Of a stretch of 64,000 bases of DNA, positions 56,958 to 64,000 are shown one piece after another. The stretch lies in the NCBI GenBank assembly GCA_033032865.1, contig JAWHQI010000099.1:3957501-4021500 (forward strand), in the 5' to 3' direction. Both the position numbers and the translations under genes were made by a program. The number at the start of each line of letters is the position of its first letter. Position 1 is the stretch's first letter. This DNA comes from Dactylorhiza incarnata (taxonomy: Eukaryota > Streptophyta > Magnoliopsida > Asparagales > Orchidaceae). The notes under the pieces are model-generated. The model was not told the DNA's origin. It worked only from the letters and a program-made list of their open reading frames with translations, and did no database searches.

Positions 56958-57732
56958 TACTGAGATCAGAATCCTCTCCAAAGGTGCCCTTCAAGGTCTA
57001 TTTATAGTTTTTTACTTACGGTGTGCTAATAGCGGGATTCCGCCTTACACTTTTGCTATGCGCAACCCAAAATGGTCTGCCAACAGCCAAACTCCGCTGT
57101 TTGGAGAGGCTAATTGCAGACCACCAAGGGTTTTTAGGTAAAATCATCCCTGGACCCCTGCTGGCGAGCCGCCCACAAGGGCTCCTCTCGCGAACTGTGA
57201 GGCCTGGCTCGCCCGCCTTCCTGCGAGCGGTCGACGAGGGCCTGGCCTGCCACCTTCCTGCGAGTGACCGACGAGGGCCCGACTCACCCACCTTCCTGCA
57301 AGCAGCCGGTAAGAGGCCGGCTCGCCTGCCTCCCTACGAGCGGCCTTTGAGAACCTCGCTCGCCCTCCTTCCTACTCTTCTTGCCTGTTGAAACCTTAGT
57401 CTCTGCTTACCTCTTGGCGAATACCGAGGTTGTACACAATCCCCGCTCTTCGTGAGGCTACCTTAGGCTCACGAAGAAACATCCAACCCCTGGTGTTTGT
57501 TGGCCCCTTGATGACATGGTGAGAATCTTTTGGTGGGCCCCAGGCCCAATTACTGGGGAAACCCCTTAGATTTAACTTAACAAATTATCTAAAAGTTATT
57601 TTAACTATTAGGTTTCAATTACCCATTGTATAGTGAGGGTAATCTGGTCATTAGATTTCTTAGGATGTCACACTCAACCTAGGGTGTCAAGGCCATATCA
57701 AGAGAAGCACAAATATGGTGAAGTTAATATTT

Positions 57733-58040
57733 GCATCGAATAGAAATCGACGCAACATCGAATGGATGTCGACGCTACTCTGACATGAAGTCCAAGCAAC
57801 ATACTCTTTCTGTTGGAGTAGATCAAGTCGACGTTACGTCGAGTAGATATCGACGTAGAGGCCATGGACTTGTTAAAGTACTTTGTGAATTCAACGCAAC
57901 CTCTACTTCAATTCAATGCAGAAGGAAATATATGTCGAAGGCATCTAAAGTCAACGCAACGTCGACTTCTTCTCGACGCAGGTAATGTAGTTCAGAGGCA
58001 AGCCATCAAATCGTCATTTTCGTCGATTGGTTATCGACGC
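57733..58040. repeat. TCGACG dyads in the RE11 LTR
   Basis: Five units fit the GCGTCGA-N7-TCGACGC plan: 57733-57753, 57755-57775, 57836-57856, 57959-57979 and 58020-58040. More half sites extend to about 58150. Confidence 0.9.
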
Positions 58041-58834
58041 AACATCAACTAACAGAGTTCAGTCAGATCAAGGATGAATTCGAAGCTGATCCTATAAGAA
58101 CTTGAAGGTGCGTCGATAAGAGAGGAAGAGAACTCGACGCTACGTCGAATACAGTCTGAAAAGGGAAACCTTTTCAGCAGTCATTTTTGGACCCTCTCTC
58201 GTGGCCCACCTCTTTTAAGACCGTTCCCCAACGGCTCCTTAATTGCCTCAAATGGAATGAAGAACTAAAAGAGGACAAAAAGCTTTCTTGGAAACATGCT
58301 TAACGTTGGTGAACGGGTAGGGAATTAAAGAAGGAAAGAAAGAGATTGTCCAAAGCAGAATACCTTTCTAGGTCTTACCAGAAAGGGAAAGAAATTCAAA
58401 AATCTAAAGGTGGACAATAAAAATCAAGAGAAGAAAGAGAAGGGTAGAGAACTTATCACAATCGAGAATACTGTTCAATTGTGCTCCCTCTTCTTCTTCC
58501 TCATCAGGAACCCAAATAGAGTTGACACAGAGAAGAAACAACTACTGCTCTCCATCTCATAGAACATAGGATCTGAAAGTTGCTCTTCATCACAATCATA
58601 TAGCAGCAAAGATCATAATCAGTGAAAACAAAAAGGATCTGACATCAATAACTCCTGCAATACAACACTATCATAAGCATGAGTTAATCAAGAGCAATTC
58701 CAGTGAAAGATTCAAGAAGCTGTTCTTCATACAACCTTCATAAGATTTCTGAAAACAGAATTCTTCTTCTTCTCCCCTTCTTTCTTTCTCCTTCTCATTT
58801 CCCTGTAAAAGAGTTTTGAGAATCCCTCTTCCAA

Positions 58835-58980
58835 AGGATTCAGTGGTTCAAGATCTCCTTATCAAAAGATCTGGTGGTTCAAGATCTCCTTATCAAAAGA
58901 TCTGGTGGTTCAAGATCTCCTTATCAAAAGATCTGGTGGTTCATGATCTCCTTATCAAAAGATCAATGGTTCTGAGAGTC
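58835..58980 (+). repeat. tandem 31-bp units in the RE11 LTR
   Basis: Units read GTGGTTCAAGATCTCC then TTATCAAAAGATCTG, with four good copies and one divergent copy. Confidence 0.9.
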
Positions 58981-59284
58981 TCCTTGTCAAACGACTCAGA
59001 CATAACCAGGTGGTAGAAGAGAAGACTACCCACATTTTGGGGAACCTCTATAAAAATCTGTATGTCTTCTGGATTGCCTATTTTCTGTGTTGTCCCTCAT
59101 AGCATAGATTGCTTTACTGTTTTCCTGCATTATATTTCAGCGTTATTTATTCTGGATAAGTATTTGTTGGAGCATAATACTTAAGTTTTATTGTGTTTGC
59201 ACAGTTAGGTTAGAAATAATTTTTAAATCTCTATTCCCCCCCCCCCTCTAGAGGATTCTCAGAGGAACACTGAACACTTTCAAT

Positions 59285-59295
59285 TGGTATCAGAG
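59285..59295 (+). other. RE11 primer binding site (initiator Met tRNA)
   Basis: TGGTATCAGAG lies two bases after the LTR end. Confidence 0.9.
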
Positions 59296-59381
59296 GGAGG
59301 TTGATCATTAAAAGGTTAACACCTTGATCAAAAAGACCTCCTACTCTTATTTCTATATTACAAACATATTTTAAAAAGAAA

Positions 59382-60780
59382 ATGAGCTCTCAGGATTATG
59401 TGCCAATAACCCCACCAGTGTGTAACCTAAAAGGGTTTACACTATGGAAAGCCAGAATAAAAATTTACATGAACTCTATTAATGAAGACATCTTTGATAT
59501 TATGATTTCAGGTCCTCCAGCTCCGCTCAGACAAGATACCAGTGGAGCCTCAACACTGGAAGCTATCCCAAGGAATGAGTGGACATGGGCAGAAAAGAAT
59601 GTAGAACCTGTAATGTTAAGTCTATAAACATACTATTGTCCACTCTGTCAGATGACATATTTTAGGAAGTGGCTGAATGCCAGTCTGCAAAAGAAATGTG
59701 GGATACAATGATCAGTCTAGCTGAAGAAAGTGCTGATAATGAGAAGGGTCAGAAGAAAGGAAGAAGTGTCCCAACTATATCTTGGTGTGACTCAGAATCT
59801 GAGTCCTCATCTGAAAGTAAACAGGAAAGTATTGCTGAAAAAAATTGTTTGATGGTTTTGGGGGCCTCCTCAGAAATTGAAGAAGCTCAGGTATCATACT
59901 TTGATGATTTTGATTTCTCTTCCAATGAGTTTAAAACTGGCCTTAAAGAGTTCTGCCAAGATCAATTAGAAGCAGAAAATCAAATAAAGATACTTAGGAA
60001 AGAGTTAAAAGAACTAAAAAGTAAAAGGATAGATGAAAATCACTCCTATGATAATCAACTCAAGATTGAGGTAGGAGAGTTAAGAAAACAAGTAGATGAA
60101 ATAAAGGCTGAAAGTCTAAAACTCAAGGAAGAGCTTACAAAGGCAAAGGCCTTTGAAGGCTCATTCAATGGGAGGAGACAAAAACTCAAAGACATCACAC
60201 AAAATCTCAACCTGAGATTTAAACATCTTGGTTTAGGAGCAGACCCATCCACCAGCATAGAAATCTCTAGGAGACCTGCCTGGAAAAATCCAGTAATTTT
60301 TGTTGGATCTAGTGAGGATCAAGTAAGTGAAAATAGTGAAATTTGTGAAGAAGTACATGATCACCCTAATAAAATTACAATATTCAATAGAGTGAATATT
60401 TATAACCAACAAGGAATACTAAGCAAACATCCTGTAGAAAAATCCATAAATAACCATTATCAAGATAGAATCACTACTTTCAGTAGAGGTAATCCAGCTA
60501 ATGAAAAGAAAACTCTAAGGAAAAACAACTTAGGAAAATCTTTGCACTTCCAATTGGAAAAACATGTGAATCTCAATCAAAGAACTAAAACTAGAATGAG
60601 AATTATTAGACATTCTGCAGGCCTATTATACATGAACACTCTTTATACACATTTCAAGCACCATAAAAATAAATATAGGTTTGTGAAACTCATTCCTTAT
60701 CATCCAAAAGGGTATCATGAAAGACCTTTCTATTCTTTCATTGAACCATACAAAGGTAAAAGCAAAGGACACAAGGTAAC
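59382..60780 (+). pseudogene. RE11 gag with internal deletion, no zinc knuckle
   Basis: ATG 59382 starts MSSQDYVPITPPVCNLKGF, matching RE10 gag. A frameshift near 59600 and a TAG near 59665 lead into the 59669 frame. After AKEMWDTMISLAEESADNE the frame jumps straight to the acidic Ser segment (SWCDSESESSSE). The region that in RE10 holds the rest of UBN2 and the CCHC knuckle is gone. The coiled coil and the KAKAFEGSFNG segment are kept. RE10's Arg-repeat array is absent here. RE12 cuts the frame at 60780. Confidence 0.88.
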
Positions 60781-62111
60781 TGAAAGTGCACAGTTAACCT
60801 CACTAGAATTCTCTAGAGGGGGGGGGGGGTGAATAGAGATTTAAAATCTTTTGTCAATTATATATATTTATATGTGGTGATCACAGATTAAGGCTTCCCA
60901 CACACCAACAAGAATTAAATAAGTAAAGAAAGTAAATGCAAGAAAAGAAATCACAGCACAACACAAGGAAATATAGTGGTTCCCCAAACTTTGGGTAGTC
61001 CACTCTTCTACCCCCTTGGTAGGAAATTCACTATCTTGCACTGAGTCTTTTGATAAGGAGACTCTTAGAACCACCCTGAGTCTTTTGATAAGGAGACTCT
61101 TAGAACCAACTGAGTCTTTTGAAAAGGAGACTCTTAGAACCAGTACAACTGAATTTTTTGAAGAGAGATTCTAAAAACTCTTTTACAATATGTGAAAGTG
61201 AAAACAAGAAAAAGGAGAAGAAGTATTTAAGACAAGAAAGAATCTTCTTCCTAGCAAGAAGATTGGAAGCACAAGAAGTAGTGAATGAAATATCTCTTCT
61301 ATAGTGAGAAGGAGATTGTAGGCCTTTTCTCTCTTTTGTGAGAGCTATCAGAGTTTGCAGCAGTATGGCTTCAAAGTGAGAAGGACAAGAAAGCTTGATC
61401 TTTGCTGCAGCACTATTTCTCAATTTTCTCTTTTCACTTGGGAGCTCTTCCTCTTTTTCAAATGTAAAATGGTGGATCACTTCTCTCTTATGTTCTCTGC
61501 CGACCTCCTTGTTATTTTATAGAACTGTCCATTCAAATAATACTATAGCAGGATAATTGATTAGCAGACAGAGAAATAGAAAGATAGAAATATTTCCATA
61601 ATAATTATATCAATAGAAGGAAAGAATTCATTCCAATTTCAAATAATGTCCATAATGGATTTAATCAAATTAGCCAAGAATTCATTAGAGGAAAAGAATA
61701 ATTCAGAACGGCTATAAAGAATAATTTGATTCCATATAAATCAGATCTATGAAAGAAGGAAAGAGATCTGGCGATTTTTGAGTTAATCATAGAAATCGAT
61801 GTGCGTTGATTACTATTCGACGTAAGCGTCGAATTCGTCATGGCTGGACGTCGAGAGGAGAATAAGGAAGGTGCGTCGACTAAGGTGCGTCGACTTCTCA
61901 AGATGCGTCGACTAGAAGTCAGAGCTACGTCGACATAGGATACGTCGAATTCTTCTTAAAGGTACTTCGACTCATTCTGAAAGAAACGTCGATACTACTT
62001 CGACGTTGCGTCGAATACTATTCGACGCATATTGACTTAACCTTGATTTTCCTTTCTTAGAATTCATATTCAACTCATTTTCAGGGGTTTAGAGAAATCA
62101 TTTTCCCAACA
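60781..62111 (-). repeat. RE12 3' LTR (1331 bp)
   Basis: Ends TGAAAGTGCAC...CCCAACA. It has a G13-type tract (60818-60830), three 37-bp-type tandem units (61041-61142) and dyads at 61803-61823, 61987-62007 and 62009-62029. Confidence 0.92.
61803..62029. repeat. TCGACG dyads in the RE12 LTR
   Basis: Three 21-bp units fit GCGTCGA-N7-TCGACGC; the one at 62009-62029 has perfect arms. Half sites lie between. Confidence 0.9.
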
Positions 62112-62126
62112 ATCTCCCCCTATTTG
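62112..62126 (-). other. RE12 polypurine tract
   Basis: Minus-strand CAAATAGGGGGAGAT, identical to RE10. Confidence 0.88.
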
Positions 62127-62311
62127 TCTTAACCCTATTTAGAGGGAAATCACATCATTTGTAGAGAAAAGAAATATGTCAATCAAGTAGAAAAGAAATT
62201 GTAAAGAGAGATCATATAACCAAATTTTCCAGAATTATATAAACAGACTTCATGTTCATACCAATTAGTATTTAACTATAGGGTAAAGTATATCAGTATT
62301 ATTTTCAAACA

Positions 62312-63696
62312 TTACTCAGGAGGGGTAGGAGGAGTCTTTCTCTTTCTCTTGAATACTACTATTTTAGGAGAGGGGGGTTTCTCCTTCTCAGTTGCAGGAA
62401 GTTCACATAGCCCCCCCTGAGCAGATTGCTCCCCCTGGGATGGAACTTCCTTGGATCCTTCTACTTCTTCAATTTCTTTATCATCTTCAGCCCCAGCTGT
62501 ATCTGACTCCTTAGCACCTACTTCAGCCAACACATCATCTGGATGTCCTTTTTCATTTTCAGCTTCATTCATAACAGAATCCAGCTCCCCCTGAGTTTCA
62601 GTTTCTTTATTTTTCTTACCATCTGCCATATTTTCCTTTTCAGCTTCATTGTCTGCTCTGCTTGCCTCCCCTTGTAATAGTACCACTTGATTTGCAGCCT
62701 CTCTTGCTATATTAAGTACCTCTATTGTTTGTTCTTCAGAGTGTAGCTCAGGTACAACTTCATTTCCAATTGTCTTGAGAAGTGCAAGACTATCATCTTT
62801 TGAGGAAGGAGGGGACTTGTGAGAGAGAGATTTAGGATTGGAGAGCTGCTCTTCATCTAGATTCTCACCCTTCTTGACCTTCCTTGCCAGGGAGGTTAAG
62901 AAAGACCTGGTTACTCTAGAGGAAGAGAGAGAGTTCTTCAGATTTTGCACAGAGGCACTGACCCCATCTATTTGGGTGTGCATGTGAAGGATGGAGGAAT
63001 GAATCTGGGAGCAGTGCTCATCCAGCATTGCTTCGAATGTTTAAGCTGCTGATGCAATGCACTAAGTAAGGAGGGCTTCAGTGGATGCAGATGGTTCATG
63101 TTGTGGTTGGTGATGAGGAGAGAGTGGTGGAGGTGGTGATGAGGGTGGAGAAAGGTTAGTTGATGTATGAGGTATTGGTGATAATGGAGGTGAAGAGGAT
63201 GAGAAAGTATGAGGAGGAGGAGATGGAGAAACAGGAGAGTTAGGAGGAGAGGGAGTCCTTTCAGGAATGGAACCATGCTTAGGGATTTGCCTGGTCCACT
63301 TGGAGAATAGATCTATTGACATTCTTTTCCCTGGAGGAATGGGGATTCCTTTTGACCTACAGAGGTCAGGGAAGGAGTGGAAGAGTACTTGACTCATAAT
63401 CCTCATATATGCATTTTCTTTGTGTGAGTATTTGGAGCCTATCATCTTGAGCAAGCATGTGGCCCAGTCCACCTTCTTCTTCAGCACAAGGGCCCCCATG
63501 ATGTTCAGTTGCTGCTTGGGTACTGCATCATGGGCTGAAATTTTGCATAGTAGTATCTTTCCTACTATATCTTCTAGCAGTCTGTACTCCTCAGAAAAGT
63601 CTATTTTCTTTAGATGGATTGGTTTATCCTTTGAAAACTTCATGGTGGTTAGCAGATGCTTGATTTCATCAGGTGTGAGGTCTATAGATTCATCAC
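62312..63696 (-). pseudogene. RE12 extra 3' ORF, second exon
   Basis: The minus-strand frame is open from 63696 to 62312 apart from TAG at 63062-63064 and TAA at 63041-63043. It begins DESIDLTPDEIKHLL, then a globular-looking segment (YRLLEDIVGKILLCKISAHD ... LNIMGALVLKKKVDWATCLLKMI). This recalls the 'putative plant transposon protein' domain found in extra ORFs of plant retroelements. A Pro/Ser-rich region, a coiled stretch (HTQIDGVSASVQNLKNSL), a long acidic region and a basic C-terminal tail (KRKRKTPPTPPE) follow. It is joined to an upstream exon across a 94-nt intron. The domain likeness is from memory and unverified. Confidence 0.72.
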
Positions 63697-63790
63697 CTAA
63701 TAAGGGAATGATGAAGACTTATGAGGTTACTCTTTAGAAATTGATTTCCTTTCCCTATTTTATTTGAACAAAGATAATATTAGGATATAC
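63697..63790 (-). other. predicted 94-nt intron in the RE12 3' ORF
   Basis: It has GT-AG ends (GTATAT...TTATTAG), is AT-rich as plant introns are, and contains an in-frame stop, so removal is needed for continuity. Confidence 0.62.
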
Positions 63791-64000
63791 CTGATGGAAG
63801 ATCAAAGGTGGTCTTAATATGTTCTGCAGAGATTGAGACTGGTGTCTCATAGATTGTTCCCTGGATTTCTCCTTGTTCCGACATCTGAACATGAGTCATC
63901 AGCTCTGTGAGCTCTGTTTCCAGGAGCTTGCATCTTGTGGAGATGAGTTTGTCCAATCCAGCTTCAGTGAAGAGAGCTATGATGTTCTTATAATTTTCTG
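63791..64000 (-). pseudogene. RE12 extra 3' ORF, upstream exon (partial)
   Basis: The frame is open from the window edge to 63791 (ENYKNIIALFTEAGLDKLI ... HIKTTFDLPSG). A GTATAT donor at 63790 and a TTATTAG acceptor ending at 63697 bound a 94-nt, AT-rich intron. Splicing joins ...CCATCAG to GTGATGAATC in phase. Unspliced, the downstream frame meets a TAA inside the intron. No stop is seen in the visible part of this exon. Confidence 0.65.

Larger units (their letters stand above)
46268..57672 (-). mobile_element. RE9: probable LTR of another element, split by RE10
   Basis: The two pieces, 46268-46526 and 56963-57672, become contiguous if RE10 and one TSD are removed. In minus orientation the unit starts TGTGACATCC (57672) and has a TATA box CTATAAATAG (57007-56998). 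It ends GGTTTCAACA (46268), so it looks like a TG...CA LTR of about 970 bp. The start recalls some Ty3/gypsy chromovirus LTRs. No TSD flanks it (CCAGG versus CTCAA), and no coding region adjoins. It may be a remnant left by recombination. Confidence 0.5.
57685..59282 (+). repeat. RE11 5' LTR
   Basis: It contains TCGACG dyads (57733-58040), four to five tandem units of about 31 bp (58835-58980), the block TTGGGGAACCTCTATA (about 59036-59051) and a C10 tract (59236-59246). It ends ACACTTTCA. It is related to the RE10 LTR in reverse orientation. Confidence 0.78.
57685..60780 (+). mobile_element. RE11: copia fragment (5' LTR and gag), truncated by RE12
   Basis: A plus-strand LTR ends at 59282 and is followed by a primer site and a gag related to RE10. 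The sequence stops at 60780, where RE12 begins. The left LTR end is uncertain; TGTCAAGG at 57685 is the best candidate. Confidence 0.75.
60781..64000 (-). mobile_element. RE12: SIRE-like copia, 3' part (continues past the window)
   Basis: A 3' LTR (60781-62111) and purine tract are followed by an extra 3' ORF in minus orientation. The LTR is clearly related to that of RE10 but diverged. The 5 bp before it, GTAAC (60776-60780), would be its TSD; the other copy is outside. Confidence 0.9.

Noticed and set aside
1..64000. Search by eye for tRNA, rRNA or host genes
   Set aside because: No tRNA cloverleaf, rRNA segment or host exon series was recognised. The only tRNA-related matches are retroelement primer sites.

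Overview
The window looks like plant nuclear DNA, most likely a repeat-rich intergenic region of an angiosperm (probably a eudicot; I cannot name the species). I found no host gene. Almost everything is transposable-element sequence: Ty1/copia LTR retrotransposons with plant-type polyproteins and initiator-Met tRNA primer sites, Athila/Tat-like Ty3/gypsy LTR elements with Asp-tRNA primer sites, one CACTA DNA transposon, and one miniature LTR element. They are nested up to three insertions deep. Most insertions can be placed from their target-site duplications (TSDs).

Layout. 1-1340 (-): broken gag-protease fragment of an Athila-like gypsy element. 1340-about 23945 (-): RE2, a non-autonomous Athila-like element. 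It is split by RE3, a SIRE-like copia (+, 1772-14327), which itself contains RE4, a three-LTR miniature element (7102-9883). RE2 also carries a CACTA transposon (17061-21369, TSD CAT). About 23946-28201 (-): RE5, a copia remnant with one LTR and a gag lacking its zinc knuckle. About 28236-46267 (+): RE6, a decayed SIRE-like copia. Its integrase gene is split by RE7 (32877-45664), a second member of the RE2 family, whose 5' LTR is in turn split by RE8, a copia of another lineage (-, 34029-40661). 46268-57672 (-): RE9, a probable LTR cut by RE10, a nearly complete SIRE-like copia (-, 46527-56957, TSD TACTG). 57685-60780 (+): RE11, a copia LTR plus gag. 60781-64000 (-): RE12, the 3' part of another SIRE-like copia, continuing beyond the window.

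Patterns that ordinary annotation would miss. (1) The LTRs of RE10, RE11 and RE12, a spacer in RE10 and the gag coding sequence of RE10 all carry a 21-bp interrupted palindrome, GCGTCGA-N7-TCGACGC. In gag it repeats at an exact 33-bp pitch and encodes an 11-residue Arg-rich repeat. Other LTR families here carry their own, different dyad arrays. (2) RE2 and RE7 share a roughly 3.1-kb interior whose only visible gene is an ORF with two CCHC-type zinc knuckles. (3) The extra 3' ORFs of RE10 and RE12 each appear to contain a short GT-AG intron whose removal keeps the frame open. (4) RE4 is an LTR-153 bp-LTR-153 bp-LTR array with no coding capacity.

Nearly all coding regions contain stops or frameshifts, so the window is mainly a record of successive insertions. 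Coordinates of LTR ends with a TSD are good to about 1-2 bp. The ends of RE5, RE6, RE9 and RE11 are approximate.
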